Shown piece by piece: positions 36,030 through 46,964 of a DNA stretch of 64,000 nt. Origin of the DNA: Zhengitettix transpicula (lineage: Eukaryota > Arthropoda > Insecta > Orthoptera > Tetrigidae). Numbering within the stretch: the first letter of the stretch is position 1; the number at the start of each line of letters is the position of its first letter. The notes beneath the pieces were generated by a model, which saw only the letters and a program-made list of their open reading frames with translations, ran no database searches and had not been told where the DNA came from. The position numbers were made by a program, and so were the translations under genes. The stretch spans positions 27,557,501 through 27,621,500 of the forward strand of contig CM073595.1 in NCBI GenBank assembly GCA_037074705.1, in the 5' to 3' direction.

Positions 36030-36605
36030 TCATAAATTAAAAAAGTAACGATCTTTTCAGACATTTAAAATTTTTTTTTATTTAGCAGTTAAACGACGTT
36101 TCACTACGTTTTTTTTTACTTTCAACAGGTTTTAATCAGGTTATTGTTTTACCACGGTAACAATTTTTTGTCATACAATTATTACAGTATTGTAATGTTT
36201 TATCTATGATATTAAAGCGTATTTTACAAATAATATAAAAAAAAACTTGAGACACTTTCTCACAAAATACGTTTAAGATATTTCTCTACACAAAATTAAT
36301 ACATTGCAGTGTCCGATATTATATTTTTTACTCATATCTCTTCTCTTACACTCGCAGATATTACACTACTCTCAGATATTGCTCTCACAGATATTCAATA
36401 CAGATATTCAATACAGATGTTCAGTACAGACGAAATATATAGTGTAAATTTGTGATTTAAAATATCGTATGATACAAAATTGTTACCGTAGTAACAAAAC
36501 AACCTGATTAAAACCCCGATGAAAGAATTAAAACGTGTAGTGTAACGTCGTTAAACTGATAAATAAATAAAAAATTAAATGTCGTTAATTGAATAAATCA
36601 GACGA
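36030..36605. mobile_element. foldback element with GGTTACCG-type arms
   Basis: Left arm about 36060-36190 and right arm about 36450-36600 are inverted copies. Landmarks are TTTAACGACGTTTCACTACG mirrored by CGTGTAGTGTAACGTCGTTAAA (rough match), TTTTAATCAGGTT, and ACGGTAACAATTTT. The motif position is occupied by a strongly changed version. Between the arms lie 13-bp repeats at 36388-36426. Confidence 0.7.
36388..36426 (+). repeat. 13-bp tandem repeat, three units
   Basis: CAGATATTCAATA twice and CAGATGTTCAGTA once, without gaps. Further loose CAGATATT copies lie upstream from 36355. Confidence 0.9.
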
Positions 36606-36609
36606 AAAT

Positions 36610-37514
36610 TATAAAATAATATATTGTTTTAACGGAATTTAAAATTGAGTTGTGAGACATATTTTTATTCCTGTGCGTGTGTGTTTAGGTTTGTGTGAGA
36701 AGTGCTCTGTAAGAACATATTCTTTGTGTGGGTATATTTTTTTTGTGGCTGCTGTTCGTAAATGAAGCGTGATGTGGAAGGCTGCGATCCTCTATCACCA
36801 CCGTTAATTAACCTTAAAGCAAAATAAAACCCACAAGAAACGAGACTTAATGCAGGAAATTGCATACCAATTTATGCTTTCCGTCCAAGTGAAATCAATT
36901 ATGGGGCCGTCACAACCAACAGAACGCATTCTCGGGTAAAATCGGTTCCACACATTCGACGCGAAGCAGCGTCATGCGTACGGATATCGGAATGTATTAT
37001 TCTCGTCTAAAACAGCTTTAAAGCTGTAACTAACTCACAGTAGGTTCGTGAAATATCTTGAAAATAATGAATTTCTTATTTTTTAGCGTTTCTCATTACA
37101 GTCGTCTATATACCATTACTTGGATTTAACGTGGTTTTCAAAGAGCAGCTCATAAAATAAGGTTGTTAATGAGAATAATTATAAATTTACATATTATAAT
37201 TGTGGTATTCTTAGTGAAGCAAAGGCGTACGTCGCTAATTATAGCTAGACTTCTTACTGATAAACGAGATACGAATTTCACTTTCTACGTAAATGTCCGA
37301 GGTGCTGTAACGTTGTTTTTCTTTTCCTCTCACATATGTCGGATATATTTAAGTTGCATAATAAATTCATATGCAAATAATATGAAAGGAACTCCTATTA
37401 TTCACGTCACGTGGAATATTTTCTTCCACCTGTAAACGACGCAGAATTTTACACCATCTATATAGGTCCTTACAAATGGCACAAAATTATGTGTCGATTC
37501 AATTTTATTCGGTA

Positions 37515-37560
<46 letters not shown>

Positions 37561-39185
37561 ATTATAGTTTAAATAACGTGGGCTGTTTTTATGTGAAATT
37601 GAAACGATAAATATAATTTTTTAGTACCTTCACATATTCCCAATTTAAAGCACGTACGTAATAACGAAGAAAATGTTACATAAAGATAATAATAATTTTA
37701 AAATTATTTTTAACCTATTAAAAATAAAAACACTATAATGAATTCTAGTAAACATGTAAATCTAAGTTCAATAGATAATATTAAACTGTCGTAACAATTG
37801 AGGATTTTTACGTATATAGGTCTTAATATTCATAGATGAAGATAAACATAATATTTATCAAACAAGTAAAACAATTAAGTAATTTTTGACAGATGTCCTA
37901 AATTCAACATTTTATATGATAAGAAAATCAATTAAAAAAGGTGCATTATAATCAATCTTTTATTTGGGAATACGTTCTAATTAATAATATTTATTTAAAA
38001 TGTAAAGAAATAATTGGACAATTAAATAAAAACTCAATTTTCCTGAGTTACATGTTATTTTATACTCTTGGTTATTTTTATCGCATAGTAACAATATTTA
38101 CAATTATTATTAATAATTTTAATCATTAACGATATTTATCTTTTAATTTATTATTGTAATATGTAAGGGAATATTTATTAATTTAGCAAATATTATATAG
38201 GAAATTTTAATCTATATACTATACTGTTTTTTGTATACTATATTGTTTTATGTAGTGATAAAACTATATAATGGTATATACTTTGACTTTTAAAGAATAC
38301 GACGCTAAAACACCAAATCCTCCTGAAAAATTGAAGTGACTCAAACTGATCGAATAAAGGGTTCGTTAAATTAAAGAGATCATTTTCGCAGTCCAAGAAA
38401 CATATTTTCTGGTTTACAGAAAATAAGGAACTGTGACGAGATTTTGAAAAATATTCCAGGAATATCGAGAAACATGAAAATAATGTTTTGTACTAAAATG
38501 TGGATACTGGGATGGAGAAGCAGCTGTACAGTATTTTGCAGTTTTTCAAATTCCAGATTCACGATCTATCGAGAATAGAACAAAAATTTTCTAATGCCAA
38601 TTTAATAAAACTGGTATTTCTAATTTTCTTAGAATTGTCCCATATTTGATCTCACTGGCAGGAAATAAAAACTTGTAATTTCTAAACAGAATAACTAGTT
38701 GAAAAAAATTAAATTTTAATTTCCTGCGGGAATTCAGTTAATAATAAGAACGGTTTTCTGGTAGTTCAGAGAAATACAATTGTTTAATTCAGGCATTTCT
38801 TTAAAATTTAAAGGTATTTGAAATTGTGTTACCTGAAATATGATATAAATAAACAGAGGGAACTTTTATTGCTCATATTTCTCGGCAACATAGAATTGTT
38901 ATTGAACGGTACAGAATTTCAAGTTCCCTTGAAATCAAGTCAAATGCTGGTAACAGTTTCCAATCAATTTTTCAATAAGTTACGTCATCCAATTTTTCTT
39001 TACTGTCTTGGATTTCAGTACGATGCCGGAAAAATAGTTATTTTTATAATAATTTTCGTTGAAACGATTCTTTCTGAAATTTTCCAATATATTCCGCTCT
39101 AGAATATCAATTAAAGAATTATCCATCTATTGTATAATATGTAATACGAGTTATGGGATTTCTCTAACACGCTTAACTTGAATCA
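36610..39185. other. no recognised gene; (AT)n tract
   Basis: AT-rich. An (AT)n microsatellite lies at 37517-37556. Frames such as 38818-39102 (+, 94 codons) show no recognisable domain. Confidence 0.5.
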
Positions 39186-39189
39186 TTTG

Positions 39190-39480
39190 CTCGAGATTAC
39201 ACCTCCGATAAAATCTCGACTAACACTTCCATATCGAAGCCGTATTTTGGTCCACTATTCATTAAACGCTATATATTCACTTTGGTGACGTTAATCTTCA
39301 TCTCGTACATCCTCGCACATTTGTGTTTAAATCGTTTACTAAATCTATCGTATCCGATTCAGAATTTATTATGCAGCCATCCGCGAATAATCTGACGTTT
39401 GAATATTTGTTTTTTTCTGCTAAGTCATTAATGTATAGAGGCTGTTTCCTCCCAGCCACGTCCTTACTTCGGCTCGTTAA
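39190..39480 (-). pseudogene. LINE reverse transcriptase, catalytic-box fragment
   Basis: The minus strand reads LYINDLAEKNKYSNVRLF then ADGCII (intact: F-A-D-D-C-I-I), followed by a helix ending DLVNDLNT. After a frameshift comes YEMKINVTKVN and a stop. The order Y-I-N-D-L, about 15 residues, F-A-D-D-C-I-I-Y, then M-K-(I/L)-N-x-x-K is that of RT motifs 4 to 6 in RTE/jockey-like LINEs. The second catalytic Asp is Gly. Upstream GVPQG sequence is not recognisable. Dead. Confidence 0.7.
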
Positions 39481-39489
39481 CGTCGTTTC

Positions 39490-41280
39490 GCTCCCCGCAG
39501 ATGATGACCAGACAGGGGAAGTCACATGTTCCGGGATCCGGACTGCCAAAGACTTGCCTTTTCGTAATCGGCTTCAACATGAAAAAAAAAAAAATTGGCG
39601 CTCCCATTTCAGTGAAATAGCATCACTAAATCTTCTTAGTTTATTTTTTTTTATCAATCATAAATAAGTGACGTCTATTCTGGCTCAAAAATTCGTGCTT
39701 GCTGTAACGGAAGATTGTAAAAGCTCCCTTAATATCTACGAAAGAACAAATTGGCCACATTTTCAACAGTAAAGGGAAAAATTCTTCAGTAGATGACTAT
39801 GAATAATCCGTCAACGTAACATTTTTAGACATAAAAATTTATGAGAAGTTGAAATGGAATTAACAGATAACATTACTTGGTGGTAAATCGAAACTGCCTG
39901 CTACTTCACTACAGCTGATTTATCAGAACCTAGACACAATCGCTATATAGGGGTAATTCTTCAATAAATTAAAAATTTTCAAGATTTCTTCAAACTATAG
40001 AATCATTTTTAATTTTTTTCCCCATTCATTTTGATCACTTAAAACCAATTGAAATGAAACAATTCTTCAATTTCAAAAAGTTTTATTTTAAAATTTTTTA
40101 AGGAGCATTCGGCATTATTTTCTATATTCATCTGAATACAAAATTTTTTATTATATAAATATTTACATTTAAACAAGGATTGTACATTATAAATTTAAAA
40201 AATTGTAACGTACAATCCTTGTTAAAAGATAAAGATTTAAATAATAAAAGAATGAATACAGATTAAAATGACAAATAATGCCACCAATATCTAAAATAAA
40301 AGCTTTTTGACTGATATGGGGAAAATATTAAAATTGACAGTTTTTAAGATACGAAAAGGAGGAACTTGTAAACCAAATTTTGAAAACCTTGGAATGCTAA
40401 ATTACCTAGAAATCGTACAATTTCGCAAACGTAATGAAAATCTGTTCTTCAACTATTTAATGTTTCTTGGAACAGACATCTAATGTTTATTAAATAATTA
40501 AAAATATTTTTTTATTGTTCGCTGCATACTACTCAATTAATTAATTTAATCATTGCACCATAAAAATTTCACTTGAATGTACTGCTTATTAATTTTTTTA
40601 AAAAATAATTAATTGATTAAAGGGACTTTCTGTTATTACACTGGAAAATAGGTTTACACCAAGGTAGCCAAAAGTCTTCTAGTACAATAGCAGCTTTTGG
40701 CTTTTTATAACAAACGCAATGAGTGCGATATAAGTTCAATAACATTTAACATACCTTAAAACATGCACGTTAAATGTTTTATTGAACTTGTACCAACATT
40801 TTTTGGTATCTGACCCATTGTATTTTATTTTCTTCCCCGATGAATATGACTTATAAAAGTCTGAAGCTACTATATTATACTTTTTTGACTTACAAGAATA
40901 AATAATCTTGTGAAATTTCTTGAGGAATTTTTTCGATACCTTGGTGTATATCAAGTTTTTTTTTCTTATTTCAAACCTGACCTCACGTGAACTCGGCACT
41001 ACTGAGAGAACGAGTTCTCTTACAGTGGTCTAATTATTGACGTAGGCCACTGTTACTATAAGATGTCTGTCAGTTGTGCTTCTCTGTATAATAATAACAT
41101 TTACACATAGTCAATTTAATGCACTAAAAATGTATCATTATTTATAAATCAGTTCCTCTCATTTATGAGAATATTTTTAAATATCAGTTGTTCATGTTTA
41201 TTTTGGGATTTATAGTTGTATTTATCTGAATTCAATTGAATAATAAAGTTAATATAAATATAACCGGACAGTTATCACTT
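39490..41280. other. no recognised gene
   Basis: Very AT-rich. It contains the 14-bp hairpin at 40172-40223 and an 87-codon minus frame (40736-40999), lysine-rich and without recognisable domain. Confidence 0.5.
40172..40223. repeat. perfect 14-bp inverted repeat
   Basis: AACAAGGATTGTAC (40172-40185) and its exact complement (40210-40223), separated by 24 AT-rich bases. The flanks are also partly complementary. It could be the centre of a MITE or a hairpin. It is not followed by a T run on either side that would suggest a defined terminator. Confidence 0.8.
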
Positions 41281-41347
41281 GATAAATAAATGAACAGTTC
41301 AGCCAATGTCAGGAAAATTTATTAGTTTGTTAAATAAAAAAAACAGT

Positions 41348-41390
41348 TCATACGACGTTTCGTCAAAAATGTTGGGACTTTTTCAGGTTT
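41348..41390 (-). repeat. hammerhead-like motif
   Basis: Minus strand CTGAAAA, extra A, GTC/GAC base of the stem, GAAACGTCGTATG. AAC before the core and GTA after it allow a very short helix I. The flanking GTCAGGAAAATTTATTAG (41309 on) is the arm sequence of the 33 and 46 kb elements. The right arm is missing. Confidence 0.4.
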
Positions 41391-41685
41391 TGCAGATTTT
41401 AATGGATTTTAATTATATACGTTAAATTATAATAAATATGAATAGTTTATTTATTTATAGAATAACGAATTAATAAATCGGCAAACAAATCATAAACGTC
41501 GTAATTTTCATTTTATTAAACTGTTTTTGTCATTTTGGTCGGTTTATTCATTTGTTGCGATTTTTCATCTTCATATTTACGTGTTTATTTTTTTCTATTC
41601 GTGTATTTTCCTTTTCGATATAAAAAACAACAGCCTAATGGTCAGAAAATTTTTTATTCTATTTCAAAGAAAATATATATCAGAC

Positions 41686-41722
41686 TCAACGTTTCGTCCC
41701 TGATTTGGACCTCTTCATTGAA
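41686..41722 (-). ncRNA. hammerhead-like motif
   Basis: Minus strand ATGAAGA (first core base changed), extra G, GTCC/GGAC perfect 4-bp stem, GAAACGTTGAGT. Confidence 0.4.
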
Positions 41723-41729
41723 TTATTTA

Positions 41730-43370
41730 CAAAAATAAATTAAGGACAAAAATTATGAATTGCGTCTGCATAATTTATTATAATTGATTAATATTTTTGT
41801 ATTTTCTCATGGTTGTCCTTCTGTGTGCGTGTGGTTCTTTTCTTCTCGATGACATATTTTCCTATTTGTTTATTTTAATATCTGCGTCGGTACAACAGCT
41901 TTGAATCGTTCCAGCTCCTGAGAGGGATGGGGAGAGGTGTAGAGGAGTAATGGAATTTTTACATATAAATCTGAAAAGTCCGACATTAACCTAACATCTA
42001 ACAAATATACAAAACGTCGTATTCTCGAAAAAATTAATTCCTACAAATGCGGACGACATTTTTTAACACAATCAGAAATAATTGTTTGTATTTACCCAAA
42101 TCCAATTTTCTTACTGATAAAATAATACCTTATGTATTTAATGGTAAAAGAATTCCATCAACACATTTCCAAAATTTTTCTAAGGCACCGATTGAGTATT
42201 CCCTTTATGATTGTCAGTGTCAGAAGTTTTGTAAATTAATCTTGTTAATGCATTGCAGATGAGTATGTCCGGATTCTTGGACCAAAGCTCCTGTGTAAAG
42301 AATTTAACGTAACAATAGTGTTTTTCAATAAATGTGGATGACTGGTTAATGAAGGCTTCAGTTTTAATTTTTTGTAAATTAAATAATTGGAATCAAACTC
42401 TTCCTGAGTTTTTAACCTCAACGTGTAACGGCAAACGAGGTTATAAAGCAAAGTAAATATAGGACCACCAACATATTTGATGTTTTACGAGTACGGTAAA
42501 CGAGTGGTAATGATAGTACATTATAAATATGATTGATTACTTGGCCAGAAGAAGAGGAGCATTAGTCACATAACGGCGCTATCAGCACTCGAGCCAAATT
42601 AGAGCATTAATTTGATGGAAGCGTAAATTGAATACTCGGTAGATTAAAAAGAATTGTAAACAAACTAACGAAGATTATGTCATTCGCACACATACATTTG
42701 CAGAGGAACAACGTAAAACTGTCCCCGACCTCAACGCACAACGTTTCACTTGTTCTCGAGGTTCAAACTGTGATGAAACTGTAATGTTTAAGATCATTTC
42801 AAGTACACTTTTTTTCTCAGATTTTAAGGGATTTTTCTAATTTTGAGAATGTAGCCGTCATGTTTTACACACGCCAGTGATCGGCACTTGATATTTTTAA
42901 TCTGTTTTCTCTAGAAATTTTTAATTATTTTAAAAATAACACGGTTTATAATTGTAGATAACTCATCTAAATACCCCCCCCAAAAAAAAAACACAAATGG
43001 TTAATTCATTAAATTAAATAAGATACACGCGATGAGGCCATGCATAAGTAGAAAATTAATAATAACAAACCACACGTTAGAAATTTGTCGACCTAAATTT
43101 TCCTTTAATAAATTATAATTCACTCTTTAAACGTTTGATGTTAATATTAAAAAAAACTTTGGCCGAATTTACAGACTAAAGATACTGTCAATATATTCCA
43201 TACTTAAAAATTGTGCCTTGTGTTATATCGGCCACACTACAAGGTCTTTCATTACTAGAAAAAGAAAATTTTAGACCACCAAATTACTCAACATTCTGTA
43301 GAATTAAATAATTGTAAATGCATCTATTTTAGATAATGGCTCCAAATAAATAATCAGAAAAAAATTATTA
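41730..43370. other. no recognised gene
   Basis: AT-rich. Small frames at 42047-42262 (+) and 42245-42451 (-) have no recognisable domain. Confidence 0.5.
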
Positions 43371-43404
43371 TCAAACTGAAAATATGATATTTAAAATCCA
43401 CCAC

Positions 43405-43440
43405 ATTTTATCCCTCATTGCTATCTCTTCATGTGTACAA
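43405..43440 (-). repeat. decayed hammerhead-like motif
   Basis: Minus strand ATGAAGAGATAGC ... AAAATGTGG. The outer ACAC/TGTG remains, the rest is mutated. Confidence 0.35.
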
Positions 43441-43553
43441 TTACAATTAAATTCAGTAATAACTATAATAACAAAATTTAGATTAACAAATTTGTAACGT
43501 GCGGTTAGTTTAAAATTTCCGATAAAGAATTATAACTGAATTTAATTGTAATT

Positions 43554-43597
43554 GTACACCTGAAGAGGTCCCAATCAGTGACGAAACGTTGTGTTTT
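43554..43597 (+). ncRNA. hammerhead-like motif with paired helix I
   Basis: ACAC (43556-43559) directly before CTGAAGA (43560-43566) pairs with GTGT (43591-43594) directly after GAAACGTT (43583-43590). The extra base is G. Helix II GTCCC/GTGAC keeps four of five pairs. This is the same register as the copy at 23784-23826. Confidence 0.55.
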
Positions 43598-43894
43598 ATA
43601 TATATTATATTTTAAATAAAATTTCTGACTAATAGGCTGTTGTTTTTAATATCGAAGAGGAAAATACACGAATGGAAAAAATAAACACATAAACATGAAG
43701 ATGAAAAATCGCAACAATTGAATACACCAGCCTACATGTATTAAATAGGATAATTTATAAAAAAAAATCTGACTAATAGGCTGTTGTTTTTATTACTTAA
43801 TTTAAAAGTGAAGTCAGATTGTTATAATTGTTCATATGTAATGAGACAGTTACGAATTAATTATAAACAAAAATTACTTGCGCATTTTAACAAA

Positions 43895-43940
43895 AGCTAC
43901 ACGTTTCTACCACAAACCGTGAACATCATCAGGAGTGCAT
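43895..43940 (-). ncRNA. hammerhead-like motif at PLE ORF end
   Basis: Minus strand CTGATGA (43926-43932) with the commonest natural core, extra T, a weak TCAC/GTGG stem (three Watson-Crick pairs and one wobble), GAAACGTGTAG (43897-43907 region). It overlaps the last codons of the PLE endonuclease frame on the same strand. Confidence 0.45.
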
Positions 43941-44231
43941 AATGAATAAACTCAATATACAGGTGAGGAGACCAAAGAGTTAATTCGAGATTCGAATCAT
44001 AAACGTTGCTGAGATTATGTGTGTAAGTTTCAGGCATTAATGTCATATAATATTTGAATTCAGAAACTATTCTTGCAACATTCCAATCAAAAAAACGTTT
44101 ATTTAAGTTGAAATGTTTACTGATAGCTAAATGTTTGTCAGAATTTAGAAATGTGTTCATTCGGGCGAGTGTTTAATGTCCGTTTCGTTTGTCCTGTGTA
44201 ACAAGCATTACAGTCTTTACAAGAAAAAATT
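43897..44231 (-). pseudogene. Penelope-like element, GIY-YIG endonuclease end
   Basis: The minus strand reads CKDCNACYTGQTKRTL then NTRPNEHISKF (44140-44231). After a frameshift come KHLAISKHFNLNKRFFDWNV and ARIVSEFKYY, in an 87-codon frame (43897-44160). The C-x2-C-x2-C-Y-x-G-Q-T-x-R-T-L-x-x-R-x-x-E-H signature, followed by a helix with H-x-F-N and F-D-W-x-x-A-x-I-V, is the C-terminal nuclease of Penelope-like retroelements. YIG is YTG here. The reverse transcriptase that would precede it is not recognisable upstream. The reading frame runs into the hammerhead-like motif at 43895-43940. Confidence 0.8.
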
Positions 44232-44239
44232 TATATTAC

Positions 44240-45735
44240 ATTGTGCTCATCTAGATTATTTTACTAACTCACTGTTCTTTATATATTATTATTTTTCAAT
44301 ATAAATTATAACTGGAAAATTTTGAAGCTAGAATAATTTTATTTTCTGTGAAATAGACGAGATTTTCATCGTCTCAGTCTCAGAGTTTGGAAATTATGAA
44401 TATTACAAATGTAGAGTTCCTGAAAGCAGGAGGTCTATTATCTTTTCAAGATGGAGTCGCAATGAAACGCAGGTGGCTAAGCACTAGGTATGATCAACTG
44501 GCGTCTTTCCGACGTACCACTCGCTATTCTCGGAAGCGTTTACGACGTAACTTTCACGCTGCGATTGACTTAGCTATTTCGTGTTCTTTACAAGCAAGTA
44601 GAAACATTTTAGCATGAAATGCAAATGTAGACGAATGTGGTAAACCGCGCGACGTAAATTTACGTTCATTTAACTATTTACCTTACCCGGATAACAGTTA
44701 TCGGAATGAAATTTTACGACGACTAAAAGCCCCGCACAGTTGAAGAATCCGAAGTGGAAATTAACGTTGTAGTCAGGACGATTAAGGCTGGAGAGAACGT
44801 CAGCAGTGCCGACGGAAATTACAGCGTTTTAATGAGGTCTCCGGATGATTAGATCAGGAGATTTGTTCTTGCGCAACTGACACCTGCTCCAACATCCACC
44901 TACTTTCAATTATTCCTGAAGAATTCGGAATTTCTCTCAAGTTTAATAGTCCATTTTGATGTTATATATTGGACACAATGCACCTGCGGGTAATTTTATT
45001 ATGATAGACCTCGTGGCCACGACTTATTTTATACGAATTACATTAGCCACGGTTAAGAGCCAGGCGGAACCGATGGGGAATGCCGCTCCACGAGCTACTG
45101 GACGTTAGCGTGTCATATTTTATAAACATAATTACAGATATACGCAGCATCATTAGTGAACACAAAGTTGTGCGTATCGCCGTGTCCGCTGGAAAATTCA
45201 GTTCGAATTTTTTATCGTACCCCGTAAAGTTAATATAGTCTTGCCGTCGGGAACCTTCTCTTTCTGACAAACGCTTCGTAGTCTCTAAAGAAATAACTTA
45301 TTTATTTATCGCCAAGAAAATGAATAGTTGTTGTCTTCGCGTTTATTCGGTTTGGAACCGTCCGTCGAATCGAGCCTTGGCCCGACAAAGAACTTTCATA
45401 ACTTTTTACGAAGCTACACTTCAATATATAAAACTTTGCTGATATGACGTAAAAAAACGGTAAACAAATTTTATTATTTCACCTAACGTTGTTTCAGCTT
45501 TTCATTTCCTAATAAGAATATTACTGAAATTTTAAACCACGCTAGACGAATATTCACAAGCGTATTGCATTTCAATTGGTAACGTTTGAGGAAAAATGCT
45601 TATATTAAATAGAACTGTCATCGATCGTAAAAGACTAAAATTTAAATTCACAATACGTTATTAAATTCATTAAAAACGTTACATTTTTCTTATCCAAGTA
45701 TCAGTACTACATTCCAAAATATTTCCAAATTTCAA
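44240..45735. other. no recognised gene
   Basis: 44380-45400 is richer in G+C than average. Frames 44387-44617 (+) and 45043-45270 (-) show no recognisable domain. No repeat relation noticed. Confidence 0.45.
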
Positions 45736-45738
45736 AAA

Positions 45739-45895
45739 TTTTGTTCCTGGATAGCAGAGACTCAACTAATCGGTTAAACCAAATCCTGATAGAAGATTGA
45801 CCTCAACCTCATTCCCAACTCCAGAAGGAGTCGTTAACGTCCATGTTATTCAGGAACATGGTGAGAAATAAAATTAAAATATTTTTAGACTTTAA
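45739..45895 (+). repeat. inverted-repeat arm, left
   Basis: Starts GTTCCTGGATAGCAGAGAC and contains ACTCCAGAAGGAGTCGTTAAC and ATTCAGGAACATGG. An inverted, diverged copy lies at 46808-46960. CCATGTT and AACATGG (45841-45861) form a local 7-bp hairpin not shared by the other copy. Confidence 0.75.
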
Positions 45896-46104
45896 AAAAA
45901 AGATCCATATTTATCACTGTCCAAATTCTCATTTTTTCACGTATATTTATATAAAAATAATAATATTAGTGGCACGGCGTTCCTAGATTGTTTTTCGGTT
46001 AGGAGCGAGAAAAGACAAATTATTAACCAATACATTAGAAATACGGACAAATAAATAAACATTAGCCAACTTTTAGCCAGAAAAAGTAATTTATTAATGT
46101 AAAA

Positions 46105-46149
46105 TTAAACAACGTTTCGTCGCTTATTTGACGACCTCATCAGGTTCAA
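46105..46149 (-). ncRNA. hammerhead-like motif, all helices present
   Basis: Minus strand: TTGAAC (46144-46149) pairs with GTTTAA (46105-46110) for a 6-bp helix I with one G-T. The core is CTGATGA (46137-46143), one extra G, helix II GTCGT/GCGAC (five pairs, one G-T) with a 7-base loop, then GAAA, a CG step able to form a 2-bp helix III only by self-pairing or dimer formation, and T at the cleavage position. The one departure from the textbook core is the extra base before helix II. Confidence 0.65.
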
Positions 46150-46249
46150 GTTTTTTTTAAAAAAAATTTGACAGACTGGTAAATCATTCTGACTGCCGTG
46201 GTCAAAATCTCAGCAGAGTTTGAAATGTCTAACAGTTTTTTTTTAAAAC

Positions 46250-46295
46250 TTGAACCTGATGACGTCGCCAAATAAGCGACGAAACGTTTTTTAAT
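46250..46295 (+). ncRNA. hammerhead-like motif, canonical core
   Basis: CTGATGA (46256-46262), extra C, perfect GTCGC/GCGAC stem (46264-46268, 46276-46280) with the loop CAAATAA, GAAACGTT (46281-46288). Helix I is lost because GTTT has become TTTT. Partner of 46105-46149. Confidence 0.6.
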
Positions 46296-46807
46296 TTTAC
46301 ATTAACAAATTATTTTTCCTGACTTAAAATTGGCTGATGTTTATTTATTTATTAGTTTTCTGAATAGTCAGAATATATATTTAAATATCATGAGAAATAC
46401 GGATGACTAGACAAAAGGGATCAAAGATAATTTTTATTTAGGTAATAATAGTATAACCGTATACAGTCTCCGAGGAAAGTATTATTTTTCCTGGACCTTT
46501 CGTCACTGTGTCATGTTAACCCTAAAAAAATTACAACCCTTGCAAGAATGACGTTAAAAATAAAAGGAATTTTATTTATATAAAAACATACGTGGTAAAA
46601 TGAAAATAATACGAAGGTTTGCTCAGTTTGGTTTGTACTTCGTAAACTGTTTACCAAACAACTATTTCATAAACACGTTTAAAACATCAGTTTTGTTTAA
46701 TAACTTTTTTCCATGGATATAACATAATGTGCTGAAAGCTCCACAATAAAATATAATTTTTTTATAAATCCACGTAAAAAAATGCGATTTTAGACAATTT
46801 TTAATCT

Positions 46808-46960
46808 TTTTAGCGTTAAAATTTTTTTATTTAATTTCGGGCGATGTTCCTGAATAACGATGTTAACGACTCTTCCTGGAGTGTCGAATGAGTTACAGTT
46901 CAATCTGGATTTCCAATGGTTTATCCAATTTATTGGGTCTCTGCTGTCCAGGGACATAAC
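46808..46960 (-). repeat. inverted-repeat arm, right
   Basis: On the minus strand it reads GTCCCTGGACAGCAGAGACC, then ACTCCAGGAAGAGTCGTTAAC, then ATTCAGGAACATC. This is the inverted copy of 45739-45895. The two arms enclose about 910 bases that include the 46.0-46.4 kb foldback. Confidence 0.75.
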
Positions 46961-46964
46961 TTGT

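Larger units (their letters stand above)
43377..43640. mobile_element. foldback element with paired motifs
   Basis: TGTGTACAATTACAATTAAATTCAG (about 43433) is mirrored by CTGAATTTAATTGTAATTGTACAC (about 43537). A decayed motif lies on the left and a good one on the right. It sits 260 bases from the end of the PLE fragment at 43897. Confidence 0.75.
46045..46365. mobile_element. foldback element with best-preserved motif pair
   Basis: Left arm about 46048-46155 and right arm about 46237-46362 are inverted copies: AATAAATAAACATTAGCCAA on the left mirrored by TTGGCTGATGTTTATTTATT on the right, then GTAAAATTAAA...CGTTTCGTCGC and its complement. Both arms hold a hammerhead-like motif with the canonical CTGATGA. 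The spacer is about 80 bases. It sits inside the larger inverted repeat 45739-46960. Confidence 0.85.

Noticed and set aside
39298..39549. 83-codon minus-strand frame as a complete small gene
   Set aside because: It contains LINE RT motifs (YINDL, FADGCII) and continues after a frameshift. It is a transposon remnant.
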